Shown here piece after piece: positions 8,958-17,037 of a DNA stretch of 64,000 bases. Position 1 is the first letter of the stretch; each line of letters begins with the position of its first letter. A model generated the notes under the pieces. The model was given only the letters and a program-made list of their open reading frames with translations, was not told where the DNA came from and made no database searches. The stretch is from an uncultured Ruminococcus sp. (GTDB taxonomy: Bacteria > Bacillota_A > Clostridia > Oscillospirales > Ruminococcaceae): contig ONBA01000007.1 of the NCBI GenBank assembly GCA_900315975.1, forward strand, positions 62,001 to 126,000. The letters run 5' to 3'. Both the position numbers and the translations under genes were made by a program.

Positions 8958-8981
8958 GGAGACTTTCAAACGAAAGTCTCC
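8958..8981 (-). terminator. Terminator of the GGDEF fusion gene
   Basis: A 10-bp GGAGACTTTC/GAAAGTCTCC stem with a 4-nt loop is followed on the minus strand by CTTGCTTTTTC. A second small hairpin (GACGGC-5-GCCGTC, 9002-9018) with a T-run on the plus strand lies between it and the gene. Confidence 0.75.
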
Positions 8982-9050
8982 GCATTCTGTCAGGTACATC
9001 AGACGGCAGTCAGCCGTCCGCTTTTTATATTGTTCCAACGTATAAGATTC

Positions 9051-10952
9051 TCACTGACCGCTTCCGGCACGCGATGTTTTCTTTTTCTTCTTGACCTCGT
9101 ACATAAGCTCATCAGCCTGATGAATCATGCCGTAGAGAGTATCGGTTTCGGAAGGTACAGCCGCAATACTGCCAAGACTTGCGGATATCTTATAAGGTTT
9201 ACAGATGATATTGTTGATGCTTTCGAGTTTGGCATTTACACGTTTTTCGAGTGCTAAGCCATCATTAGGCGAAGCTTTTCTGTCGAATACCACGAATTCG
9301 TCACCGCCGAATCTTGCACAGATACTGTCGCGGCGGCAGCACTCCTTTATAACGTCAGCAAGGCGCTGAATAGCGAAGTCGCCCTCATTGTGACCGTAGT
9401 TATCGTTGATAAATTTCAGTCCGTCCATATCAATGAATGTGAGCATGACCATCTTCTTCTCGTTTGCACTTGTACGGAAGAGGTCGTCCGCAAGCTTGAT
9501 GAAACCGTTGCGGTTGTAGACATTGCAAAGCGGGTCGATGACATAAAGTCGGTTAAGCTCTTCCATAGCCTTGTTGATATGTGAGAGTTTCCGCAGATTT
9601 TCGAGTGAATTGCTGATGTTCATTGAAAAAGTATGACACAGAAGATTTGTAATCGGGAAATCGCTGTTAGTAATAATGAAATATCCAAGCACTCTCTCCT
9701 TGAAATGCAGAGGCAGGAAATAGCTGATATTACCGCCGTCTTCAAGAGGCTCGGGGTAAACGTCAAACGACGAGAAATACTCGATACAAGTCGTCTCGCC
9801 ATTATTCCATACAAGAGGAGCAGATAATCCGCTGTCAAACTCATGATTCATATTTGATGTAGTTATCTGGTCCTGCCAGTCATCGGTCAGGCAGAGTGCA
9901 AACTTTTCACAGCCTATATCGGCGATAAAATCACGAATAACCGCGAATGTATCGTCGGTATTTTCAGTTTCGGCAAGTCTTGCGGTAAGAATATTCAGCT
10001 TATGAAGATTATCGTTTGATTCCTCTATCTGATTATGTGTGCGCTTTATGTACATAGTGAACGTGTCGGAATCATCGCCGCTGCACATTTTACAGCCACA
10101 GCTCTCGGTAAATACGCATTCAGCCTCCATTTTTTCGATATCAGGCTCATTTCCGCTGACGATATCGTAAATCACCTTGCAGGCAACACTTCCCGCTCTC
10201 GAAAGCGGACGCTTGACAGATGTAAGTGCAGGGCAGTTGTTACGTGCACTGTAAGTATTATCAAATCCTGTGACTATAACATCGTCCGGCACTTTATAGC
10301 CGAAGCGTTCAAGGGTACTGACAGCAGTTAAAGCCATAGCGTCGTTAGCACAGATAAAGGCATCGGGCATGGCAAGTCCGGACTCGACATACTGCTCGAT
10401 TGCAGCTTTTCCGTCGTATGGGCGGAATTCACCGTAGAAAATTCGTCCTTCCTCAACAGGAAGACAGCTTTCATCCATTACCTCGCGGAAGGCATTGAGT
10501 CTGTCGCAGGCTTCCGGATTCGACATCGGACCCGATATGTAGTTCAGCACCTTAGCACCGTGAACATTTATCACATGACGGACCATATTCCGCATTGCGG
10601 CAGAATTGTCGATACTGATGTTTAGTATTTCCGGATAGTCATCGCAGTCAAATATGACCGCAGGAATACCTGCTTCAAGTACACGGTCGATTATAGACGA
10701 CTTCACATTCTTATCGTTTATAGTATTAGTCATAAGTATAGCGCCGTCAAAGAACGATAGCTCGGCAAGATTATACATACTATACTCGCCGATATCAAAC
10801 ACTTTGCTGTCGAGCATTCCGCCGTAAGCGGCAAAGTATGAGACGTTGATGTTATTACTGCGTGCAAATTCATTTATACCAGTGATGATATTATTCTGAT
10901 ATTCCTCGTCAAGTCCTGCAACATAAACGGCAATATTGATAACATTTCCCAT
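9051..10952 (-). CDS. LacI-type sensor domain fused to GAF-like and GGDEF domains (diguanylate cyclase)
   Basis: Residues 1 to about 290 resemble the periplasmic-binding-protein fold of LacI/GalR effector domains (INIAVYVAGLDEEYQNN, VTGFDNTYSARN, ALTSVKRPLS) but the DNA-binding helix-turn-helix is absent. A GAF-like middle region (about 315-460) leads to a C-terminal GGDEF domain with an intact GGDEF motif at 549-553. The usual RxxD inhibitory site is not clean (RRDS). There is no signal peptide or membrane helix, so it should sense a cytoplasmic ligand and make c-di-GMP. The ATG at 10952 was chosen because GGAGA lies 6 nt upstream; the longer frame adds an improbable leader. It lies upstream of the sugar transporter operon on the same strand but is separated by a terminator. 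The ligand is unknown. Confidence 0.85.
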   Translation of the reverse strand: MGNVINIAVYVAGLDEEYQNNIITGINEFARSNNINVSYFAAYGGMLDSKVFDIGEYSMYNLAELSFFDGAILMTNTINDKNVKSSIIDRVLEAGIPAVIFDCDDYPEILNISIDNSAAMRNMVRHVINVHGAKVLNYISGPMSNPEACDRLNAFREVMDESCLPVEEGRIFYGEFRPYDGKAAIEQYVESGLAMPDAFICANDAMALTAVSTLERFGYKVPDDVIVTGFDNTYSARNNCPALTSVKRPLSRAGSVACKVIYDIVSGNEPDIEKMEAECVFTESCGCKMCSGDDSDTFTMYIKRTHNQIEESNDNLHKLNILTARLAETENTDDTFAVIRDFIADIGCEKFALCLTDDWQDQITTSNMNHEFDSGLSAPLVWNNGETTCIEYFSSFDVYPEPLEDGGNISYFLPLHFKERVLGYFIITNSDFPITNLLCHTFSMNISNSLENLRKLSHINKAMEELNRLYVIDPLCNVYNRNGFIKLADDLFRTSANEKKMVMLTFIDMDGLKFINDNYGHNEGDFAIQRLADVIKECCRRDSICARFGGDEFVVFDRKASPNDGLALEKRVNAKLESINNIICKPYKISASLGSIAAVPSETDTLYGMIHQADELMYEVKKKKKTSRAGSGQ

Positions 10953-11028
10953 AAGCATTCTCCGTTCTCTGATTTCATCTATAACATTCAGACAATACGT
11001 CCAAAAACGAAATGTTGAGTTCATATAA

Positions 11029-11037
11029 ATTATAGCA
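11029..11037 (-). promoter_or_regulatory. Extended -10 promoter for the GGDEF fusion gene
   Basis: On the minus strand TGC directly precedes TATAAT (11029-11034). No good -35 hexamer is present at the normal distance. It would give a leader of about 70 nt. Confidence 0.5.
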
Positions 11038-11141
11038 CTTTTCCACCAACAATAAAAGGGATATAACAAAATAAAATAAAAATCGGAAAAGTGCACATCA
11101 AATCCATCGTTTTTTTGTACAAAATGTTGTCGGTAACTCTC

Positions 11142-11170
11142 TTTACTTTTTGGCTTTTTTGTGTTAAAAT
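11142..11170 (+). promoter_or_regulatory. Probable promoter of the acyl-CoA ligase gene
   Basis: TTTACT (11142-11147), a 17-nt spacer and TAAAAT (11165-11170). The -35 is weak (four of six matches). Confidence 0.4.
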
Positions 11171-11236
11171 AATACTATATGACTTTACAGCTTTTATGCT
11201 TTTATATGAAAAAGCTGAGGAAAGGACAGTTTAATA

Positions 11237-12871
11237 ATGCCTATTACAGAACTACTCGAAAGAAACGCTGACCTCTACGGCAACGACGTTGCACTCGTCG
11301 AGGTCAATCCCGAAATAACCGAAGTCCGCCGCAAAACATGGAAGGAATATGAGCTTATAGAGCCGAATCCGGAATGTCACTACCGCCGTGAGATAACATG
11401 GAAGGTATTCGACGAAAAAGCTAACAGATTCGCAAATATGCTCCTCTCACGCGGAGTTCAGAAAGGTGACAAGGTCGGTATACTGCTCATGAACTGCCTC
11501 GAATGGCTCCCGATTTACTTCGGTATCCTCAAAACAGGTGCACTCGCAGTACCGCTCAACTATAGATATACCTCAGACGAAATAAAGTACTGCCTCGACC
11601 TTGCAGAAGTAGATATTCTCATGTTCGGACCCGAATTCATCGGTCGTGTCGAGGAAATCGCAGAAGATATCAGCAAGAACCGCCTGCTGTTCTACGTGGG
11701 CGAAGGCTGTCCCTCATTTGCTGAACACTACGACAGCAACGTTGCAAACTGTTCAGGCGAAGCTCCGGAAATAAAACTCACTGACGACGACGATGCCGCT
11801 ATCTATTTTTCCTCAGGAACTACAGGTTTCCCGAAGGCTATTCTCCACAAGCACCGCAGTCTCGTACATTCAGCAAAGTGTGAGCAGAACCACCACGGTC
11901 AGACACGCGATGACGTGTTCCTCTGCATCCCCCCACTCTATCACACAGGTGCAAAAATGCACTGGTTCGGCAGTCTTCAGTCCGGAAGCAAAGCAGTACT
12001 GCTCAAGGGCATAAAGCCTAAGACCATAATTGAGACAGTCTCAAACGAGCTTTGCACGATAGTATGGCTTCTTGTTCCGTGGGCACAGGATATTCTTGAC
12101 GCTATCGACAGAGGTGACATCGACATTTCACAGTACGAACTCTCACAGTGGAGACTTATGCACATCGGCGCACAGCCTGTTCCTCCGTCGCTCATAGCAC
12201 GCTGGAAGGAGCATTTCCCGAATCATCAGTACGATACAAACTATGGTCTCAGTGAGTCTATAGGACCCGGCTGTGTACATCTCGGAGTTGAAAATATCCA
12301 CAAGGTAGGCGCTATCGGCAAGGCTGGATTCGGCTGGGAAGTCAGAATAGCTGACGAAAACGGCAACCCTGTTAAGCGCGGCGAAGTCGGCGAACTCTAC
12401 GTAAAGGGACCCGGAGTTATGACCTGTTACTACCGCGACGAGAAGGCAACTGCCGAAACTCTCAAAGACGGCTGGCTCCTCACCGGCGATATGGCACAGG
12501 AAGACGAGGACGGCTTCATTTACCTCGTTGACCGTAAAAAGGACGTTATCATCAGCGGCGGCGAAAACCTCTACCCCGTTCAGATAGAAGACTTCCTCAG
12601 AGCACACCCCGCAGTCAAGGACGTTGCTGTTATCGGACTTCCCGATAAGCGTCTCGGCGAGATAGCTGCCGCTATCATATCTATAAAGGACGGTATGAAC
12701 TGCACAGAAGAGGATATCAACACATTCTGTCAGAAGATGCCGCGTTATAAGCGTCCTCACAAGATAATCTTTGCCGATGTACCAAGAAATCCCACCGGCA
12801 AGATAGAAAAGCCAAAGCTCCGTGAAATCTACTGCGGCGAAAGCGTAGTTGCAAAACAGATAAGAAACTGA
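11237..12871 (+). CDS. AMP-dependent acyl-CoA synthetase/ligase
   Basis: An ANL-superfamily adenylate-forming enzyme of 544 residues. The ATP-binding P-loop-like motif YFSSGTTGFPK spans 190-200; the hinge region appears as LTGDMAQEDEDGFIYLVDRKKD, followed by the GGENLYP motif; the catalytic lysine is Lys522 in NPTGKIEK. Such enzymes activate a carboxylic acid to acyl-AMP and then acyl-CoA. About 30 extra residues near positions 22-52 separate the N-terminus from the usual core. The substrate, perhaps a medium- or long-chain acid, is not evident. GAGGAAAGG lies before the ATG. It appears monocistronic, with a strong terminator after it. Confidence 0.85.
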   Translation: MPITELLERNADLYGNDVALVEVNPEITEVRRKTWKEYELIEPNPECHYRREITWKVFDEKANRFANMLLSRGVQKGDKVGILLMNCLEWLPIYFGILKTGALAVPLNYRYTSDEIKYCLDLAEVDILMFGPEFIGRVEEIAEDISKNRLLFYVGEGCPSFAEHYDSNVANCSGEAPEIKLTDDDDAAIYFSSGTTGFPKAILHKHRSLVHSAKCEQNHHGQTRDDVFLCIPPLYHTGAKMHWFGSLQSGSKAVLLKGIKPKTIIETVSNELCTIVWLLVPWAQDILDAIDRGDIDISQYELSQWRLMHIGAQPVPPSLIARWKEHFPNHQYDTNYGLSESIGPGCVHLGVENIHKVGAIGKAGFGWEVRIADENGNPVKRGEVGELYVKGPGVMTCYYRDEKATAETLKDGWLLTGDMAQEDEDGFIYLVDRKKDVIISGGENLYPVQIEDFLRAHPAVKDVAVIGLPDKRLGEIAAAIISIKDGMNCTEEDINTFCQKMPRYKRPHKIIFADVPRNPTGKIEKPKLREIYCGESVVAKQIRN

Positions 12872-12883
12872 TAAATACAAATT

Positions 12884-12908
12884 ACGAGCGTACAATAAGT
12901 ACGCTCGT
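12884..12908 (+). terminator. Terminator of the acyl-CoA ligase gene
   Basis: A perfect 10-bp ACGAGCGTAC/GTACGCTCGT stem with an AATAA loop is followed by TTTATG. Confidence 0.85.
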
Positions 12909-12973
12909 TTTATGTTATAACAAACTATTTACAAATTAACATAAAGTTCACAATATGCATTTCCGCGAAATTA

Positions 12974-13002
12974 TTGACAAATATCAGCACTTAATGTATA
13001 GT
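12974..13002 (+). promoter_or_regulatory. Strong sigma-A promoter for the DUF4250 gene
   Basis: A perfect TTGACA (12974-12979), a 17-nt spacer and TATAGT (12997-13002). Transcription would begin about 85 nt upstream of the small gene and could continue into the dockerin protein gene, as no terminator lies between them. Confidence 0.8.
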
Positions 13003-13093
13003 TATTCTTGTAAGTATATGCGTATTTTCTGCCGCAGCCGGATGTTCCGCACTGCGTCCGGCGGGTATATCATCTTAGAAAGGAGGCTTTGTT

Positions 13094-13270
13094 ATGAACA
13101 TTCCAAATGACCCTGCTATACTCCTCAGCTTTGTGAATACCAAACTCAGGGACGAATTTTCTAGCCTTGACGAGCTGTCGAAAGCTCTGTGCGTTTCAGC
13201 TGATGATATCGAGACGAAACTGGCAGGAATAGGTTATTCCTACAACAAAGAAAGAAACTGTTTCGCTTGA
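13094..13270 (+). CDS. Small DUF4250 family protein (58 aa)
   Basis: A short gene with a very strong ribosome site (AAAGGAGG, 9 nt before the ATG). The product begins MNIPNDPAILLSFVNTKLRD, which matches my knowledge of the DUF4250 family (PF14056): N-terminal MNIPxDPxxLLSxxNTKLRD, an acidic middle, about 60 residues and no membrane helix. Function is unknown. It is read from a strong promoter and followed after 26 nt by the secreted dockerin gene, so the two may be co-transcribed. Confidence 0.85.
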   Translation: MNIPNDPAILLSFVNTKLRDEFSSLDELSKALCVSADDIETKLAGIGYSYNKERNCFA

Positions 13271-13296
13271 CGTTATGCGTCAGAATGGGAGGAAAA

Positions 13297-14604
13297 ATGA
13301 AAAAATTCATCAGAAAAGCTGCTGCCATTGCTTCGGCGGCGGTTATTTCGGTATGCTCATGTGCAACACTGTTTGCATCTGCGGCTGATACCGAAGAAAA
13401 TCACGAAGTTACTATCGTTTTTAACATCACCGAAGACATGACTCCGTCTAAAACTACGGATATGTCGCTCTTTGACACTATTACCACAACCGCAAACAAC
13501 ATCACTATCCCCGCCGGTTATTTCAGCAAAGACGGTGTAACTTTCTCCGGTTGGACTGTCGACGGAGTTATCGGATACACTGCCGGAACATTCTTCGCTA
13601 TTCCTCATGATGTTGACAAAATAGTGTTTGAGCCTTGCTGGGTCGATACTAAGGCAAAGCCATACACGGTAACATATAACCTCGAATACGAAGGTGAAGA
13701 GCTCGAAAAGCCTGAGTGGCTCGAAGACGAAAAATACTCTGCAAATGAGATTTTTACCCCGAACTACGCTATGATGCAGTTCGATACTGTCGGCACACGC
13801 GGACTCACTGACGGTGAAAGAGTTTTCGACATCGGCGACAAGCTCGTTATGCCAGACCACGACCTCGTTCTCTATCCGATTTATTTCAAGAGAATAAACC
13901 TCACCTATTTCGCCGGAGACGTTGACCGTCTGAACGGAAATGACACAGTTACATTCAAGAGAAACGAGGGTTCATCAGATGAACTCGCTGCTCCCGGCAG
14001 ATTCTCACGCAATGGATTCGTACTTTCCGGCTGGAAGTCAAGTGTTGACGGCAAGACATATTTACCGCAGCAGTCAGTTGAGCTTCCTCACGAGGACGTA
14101 GTATACACAGCTGTATGGACTCCAAAGGAGTATAAGGTAGTATTCATTCCCGGAAACGGCGGAGAAAACATAAAAGTTCCCGGTCTTACTGACACTGAGA
14201 TAGAATGTCCTGAGCCGGGTATAACAGTCAAAGGCAAGTACTTCGCAGGCTGGCAGGGCAGCGACGGCAAGCTCTATGCGCCTGGTGACAAGTACATGAT
14301 ACTGGGTTCAAAGCCGGGTGTCGGAATCAGCTTCACAGCCGTATGGAAAGACGGCGAAGCTCCTTCACAGCCCACTGAAGATGTAAAGGCAATTGCCGGC
14401 GACGCTAACGGCGACGGTGAAGTTACAGTCGCAGACGCTGTAACGATTCTCCAGTACATCGGCAACAAGGACAAGTACAACCTCAGCGAACAGAAAAAGA
14501 AAAATGCCGACGTTGACGGTGTAGCCGGTATCACAGGTACTGATGCACTCATGATACAGAAGCTCGACGCAAAAATAATTACAAAGTTACCTGTTGAAGA
14601 ATAA
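13297..14604 (+). CDS. Secreted protein with InlB-type beta-grasp repeats and type I dockerin
   Basis: A signal peptide (about 1-31, ending ASA) leads to three or four repeats of the Listeria-Bacteroides type (Flg_new, PF09479), recognised by patterns such as FSGWTVDG, LSGWKSSVDGKTY and FAGWQGSDGKLYAPGD. A type I dockerin (about 369-430) begins GDANGDGEVTVADAV; its second repeat (ADVDGVAGITGTDAL) is divergent. No catalytic domain is visible, so it is probably a binding or structural component of a cellulosome or the cell surface. The start at 13297 follows GGGAGGAAAA. The second dockerin loop lacks a canonical DxNxDG pattern, which could weaken one cohesin-binding face. Confidence 0.85.
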   Translation: MKKFIRKAAAIASAAVISVCSCATLFASAADTEENHEVTIVFNITEDMTPSKTTDMSLFDTITTTANNITIPAGYFSKDGVTFSGWTVDGVIGYTAGTFFAIPHDVDKIVFEPCWVDTKAKPYTVTYNLEYEGEELEKPEWLEDEKYSANEIFTPNYAMMQFDTVGTRGLTDGERVFDIGDKLVMPDHDLVLYPIYFKRINLTYFAGDVDRLNGNDTVTFKRNEGSSDELAAPGRFSRNGFVLSGWKSSVDGKTYLPQQSVELPHEDVVYTAVWTPKEYKVVFIPGNGGENIKVPGLTDTEIECPEPGITVKGKYFAGWQGSDGKLYAPGDKYMILGSKPGVGISFTAVWKDGEAPSQPTEDVKAIAGDANGDGEVTVADAVTILQYIGNKDKYNLSEQKKKNADVDGVAGITGTDALMIQKLDAKIITKLPVEE

Positions 14605-14606
14605 GA

Positions 14607-14635
14607 AAAATCCCGGAATTCACTTCCGGGATTTT
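14607..14635. terminator. Bidirectional terminator
   Basis: A 12-bp stem AAAATCCCGGAA/TTCCGGGATTTT has a 5-nt loop and T-rich flanks on both strands. It sits between convergent transcription units. Confidence 0.85.
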
Positions 14636-14636
14636 A

Positions 14637-14696
14637 TTATTCTTCTTTGTTTTCTTCAGTCGCGGCGGACTCATCTTTTTTATCTTTGCCGTCCAT
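14637..14696 (-). CDS. Possible 19-residue highly charged microprotein
   Basis: An ATG at 14696 with GGAGG 8 nt upstream opens a 19-codon frame, MDGKDKKDESAATEENKEE, that stops just before the bidirectional terminator. It lies 23 nt after the NUDIX gene stop and would be on the same transcript. The good ribosome site and its fit between gene and terminator favour translation; the tiny size and low complexity argue for caution. No family is recognised. Confidence 0.35.
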   Translation of the reverse strand: MDGKDKKDESAATEENKEE

Positions 14697-14719
14697 ATGT
14701 ATAACCTCCGTAGATGATG

Positions 14720-15511
14720 TCAGAAAACTGCTTTCTTTATCATTGCAAGTTCTTCAAGGTCAAGACAGTGTTTGAAGTCGCCGTCGTGCATTACTGCAAG
14801 AAGTTCATCTATCTCTGCCCAGCATACATCTGAAACCTCCGCCGACTGGAGTACCAGCTTATCGGTATCAACTTCCTCCCTGCAAAGATATATTGCACGA
14901 AGTTCATTATCACGGATATTGTCCTTAGCATAGCTGTTTTTATGGAGTCCTATAAGTTCAAGACGGCTTCCGTGGATATTGATACCAAGTTCCTCCGCCG
15001 TTTCGCGTACAGCGGTACTGCGGAATTCCTCTCCCTGTGCAACATGACCTGCCGCGGAAACGTCGTAGCAGTCGGGATTTATGACCTTTTCATGAGAACG
15101 CTTCTGCAAAAGCACGTAGATTCCCATATCCTTACGCTTGATTATCCATATATGTACAGCCGGATGAAGTTCACCGTCACGGTGAACGAGACTTCTCGGC
15201 TTTGCTTCAGAAGTAAGTCTTGCTTCAGAATCAATGAGGTTGAGGAACTCGTCCTCTATCACTTCCATAGAGATATGCGGGTTATTCTTCTCACATTCTG
15301 CAAAAACGTCCGCCGCCTCACGAACTGTATCATTTTCTATGTCTTCGTTTGATACATAGAGACGGAAGCATATATCGTCGCTGATGCTCATAAGAGCACC
15401 TGTAAGCTCGTCTCTGCCGCATACGCTTTCATTTCCGAGTTTTTCAGCTATCGCGGAATAAATCTCCTCACGCGAAGAAAGTTTATTAAGGTATATCTCT
15501 GTTTGGTCCAT
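14720..15511 (-). CDS. NUDIX hydrolase
   Basis: The NUDIX box GX5EX7REUXEEXGU is fully satisfied at residues 155-177 (GHVAQGEEF ... RETAEELGI). The preceding segment (HRDGELHPAVHIWII, WxxxxRS-like QKRSHEKVINPD) resembles IDI-like NUDIX enzymes such as YfcD. An extra N-terminal region of about 105 residues has no recognised domain. It should hydrolyse a nucleoside-diphosphate-linked compound, or act on isopentenyl-like diphosphates; the substrate is not assignable. The ATG at 15511 was chosen for CAGGAG 10 nt upstream. It has its own strong promoter. Confidence 0.85.
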   Translation of the reverse strand: MDQTEIYLNKLSSREEIYSAIAEKLGNESVCGRDELTGALMSISDDICFRLYVSNEDIENDTVREAADVFAECEKNNPHISMEVIEDEFLNLIDSEARLTSEAKPRSLVHRDGELHPAVHIWIIKRKDMGIYVLLQKRSHEKVINPDCYDVSAAGHVAQGEEFRSTAVRETAEELGINIHGSRLELIGLHKNSYAKDNIRDNELRAIYLCREEVDTDKLVLQSAEVSDVCWAEIDELLAVMHDGDFKHCLDLEELAMIKKAVF

Positions 15512-15553
15512 AAAAAAACGCTCCTGTTCAAAAGCTGTGTTCACGCGACTGTA

Positions 15554-15582
15554 ATTATATACCCTTTGCCGTAAAATGTCAA
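15554..15582 (-). promoter_or_regulatory. Promoter of the NUDIX gene
   Basis: Minus strand: perfect TTGACA (15577-15582), 17-nt spacer, perfect TATAAT (15554-15559). Confidence 0.85.
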
Positions 15583-15614
15583 TGCTTTTCAGAATTATTC
15601 AAAAATTATACATA

Positions 15615-15649
15615 AAGGCAGCACAACTCCGGTCAGAGCGTGCTGCCTT
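15615..15649 (-). terminator. Terminator of the membrane protein/thioesterase operon
   Basis: A 10-bp AAGGCAGCAC/GTGCTGCCTT stem with a 15-nt loop lies 4 nt after the thioesterase stop; the minus-strand tail is only moderately T-rich. Confidence 0.7.
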
Positions 15650-15653
15650 GCTT

Positions 15654-16046
15654 TCATTTAACGTGGTATCCGGTCGCTTTTATAAGTGCGACATTTGTTC
15701 CGAGGTCGTCAGTAATTTTAATAAGGTAAACGCAGGTAGTCCTGCCGTTTTTCATGAGATTAGCCTCAGCAATGAGACGTTTGCCTTTGACTGTTGCAAG
15801 GTATGAGATATCGCAGTTCAGCGCAACGGTACTCTCCCCCTGCCAGTTTGAAGCTACGGCGAAAGTGAAATCAGCGAGTGTGAAATGAACTCCACCCATA
15901 ACACCGCCCATAGCATTTTTATGTCTCTTGTCAAGCGGTACACTGCACTTTGCATAATGGTCGCCTATTTCGTCAATTACCATACCTGCATTAGTCGCAA
16001 ACGTATCACTTTTGAAAAATTCCCTTACTTCTTCGATAGTATTCAT
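15654..16046 (-). CDS. PaaI-family hotdog thioesterase
   Basis: The 130-residue protein shows the hotdog-fold PaaI signature: HKNAMGGVMGGVHFTLADFTFAVAS, with the catalytic Asp in this helix and the conserved NxxGxxHGG-like segment altered to NAMGGVMGGVH. Such enzymes hydrolyse acyl- or aryl-CoA thioesters in the cytoplasm. GGAGG precedes the ATG at 16046, which lies inside a longer frame without a ribosome site. It follows the membrane protein gene by 16 nt. The acyl substrate is unknown; proximity to the AMP-ligase gene (3 kb) may be coincidental. Confidence 0.82.
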   Translation of the reverse strand: MNTIEEVREFFKSDTFATNAGMVIDEIGDHYAKCSVPLDKRHKNAMGGVMGGVHFTLADFTFAVASNWQGESTVALNCDISYLATVKGKRLIAEANLMKNGRTTCVYLIKITDDLGTNVALIKATGYHVK

Positions 16047-16062
16047 AACGTTGTTCCTCCAA

Positions 16063-16743
16063 TCATATCTCGTCCATAGTACTTGGTTTATGTTCATGCT
16101 GATACTTGTCAAGCTTTTCGTCGGATTGTCCTATGTCATTCATTTCGTCAGATGAAGTCTTTTTAAGACGGCTGACCTCCTGCTCGAACTGGTCCATTAT
16201 ACCGCGCTGGAACTTATCCTCTTTCTGCTCCTCGAAGCGAGCGCTGAAATGCGGAAATCCGCGCTGCTGTTCGAGCCAGTGGTATTTGATTATCGCCCAC
16301 ATATTCGCTCCGCCGGTAACAAGGCAGGCAACGGTATATATCATCATTCCTATGAATGCAACAGGTATTCTCGAAATAATACCCTTACATTCAAGAACTA
16401 TCATCAGTACCATATTAACCGCCTGTATCGCAAGAACTATCATAGCGGCAAGGTCATGGTGATGTATGCTTGCACGGTAAGTCAGAAACGCTGAAAGCGG
16501 ACATACTATGAAAGTATCCAGTATCATCGCAAACGCGATATACGCGAAAGGAGTCTGTTCCAGCTCAACAGAGAGCCAGTCCCAACTGACACCGACTATG
16601 CTTATAAATGAATAAGCCATCATCAGTATACCGAGGATAATATATGTGAAAAATGCGATACTATTGATTTTTTTGCAGGTTTTCATTAGTCCGTAGTTGC
16701 GTGAAAGCTCCCTTCCGAACTCTTTATCAACGATAAACGGCAT
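16063..16743 (-). CDS. Four-helix membrane protein of unknown function
   Basis: The 226-residue protein has four hydrophobic helices (about 27-50, 65-85, 98-118, 122-147) and a charged C-terminal tail of some 75 residues rich in Glu, Lys, Asp and His, predicted cytoplasmic. No catalytic motif or family is recognised. It is the first gene of a two-gene unit with the thioesterase, under a perfect promoter. Confidence 0.75.
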   Translation of the reverse strand: MPFIVDKEFGRELSRNYGLMKTCKKINSIAFFTYIILGILMMAYSFISIVGVSWDWLSVELEQTPFAYIAFAMILDTFIVCPLSAFLTYRASIHHHDLAAMIVLAIQAVNMVLMIVLECKGIISRIPVAFIGMMIYTVACLVTGGANMWAIIKYHWLEQQRGFPHFSARFEEQKEDKFQRGIMDQFEQEVSRLKKTSSDEMNDIGQSDEKLDKYQHEHKPSTMDEI

Positions 16744-16775
16744 AGTATTCCCCCAATACCAGAATTATTAAAAAT

Positions 16776-16804
16776 ATTATAACATTTCAGCGGCATAATG
16801 TCAA
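16776..16804 (-). promoter_or_regulatory. Promoter of the membrane protein/thioesterase operon
   Basis: Minus strand: TTGACA (16799-16804), 17-nt spacer, TATAAT (16776-16781); both hexamers are perfect. Confidence 0.85.
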
Positions 16805-16918
16805 CGTCAAAAAAAGAAAAAGTTGTTAAATCAAATGAAATATTTCACGATTATTCTAAAAAAATTCATATTTGCTTTAAAGGCTTGAAATGTGCCGAAT
16901 ATTGGTAAATATAAAACC

Positions 16919-16986
16919 TTGACACTTGTAAATGTTATATAATACTAACAAATACTATATACCTCTACTTGTGCAAAACGCACAAG
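16919..16986 (+). promoter_or_regulatory. Upstream promoter region of the hydrogenase operon, with dyad CTTGTGC-5-GCACAAG
   Basis: TTGACA (16919-16924) with a 16-nt spacer to AATACT (16941-16946) is the best upstream promoter candidate. About 20 nt downstream is a perfect inverted repeat CTTGTGC/GCACAAG (16968-16986, 5-nt spacer), placed like an operator or a 5' mRNA hairpin. Upstream, TTGTTAAA (16823-16830) matches one half of a Rex (NADH sensor) site, but the second half is not present. The 386-bp gap 16744-17129 otherwise contains only the divergent promoter and the second hydrogenase promoter. Confidence 0.5.
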
Positions 16987-17037
16987 AAAGTTACAGGTAA
17001 TTAGGCTAAAATGGAGATAGAAATTCTATTTATTATG

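Noticed and set aside
9002..9030. A plus-strand terminator GACGGC-5-GCCGTC with a T-run
   Set aside because: No plus-strand gene ends here; it may be a relic or part of the terminator region of the minus-strand gene, so it is not listed as an independent terminator.
12143..12895. A 250-codon minus-strand frame opposite the acyl-CoA ligase gene
   Set aside because: Antisense shadow of a well-supported enzyme; no start signal or family.
16823..16840. Complete Rex operator in the hydrogenase promoter
   Set aside because: Only the left half TTGTTAA matches; the mirrored half TTAACAA is not present.
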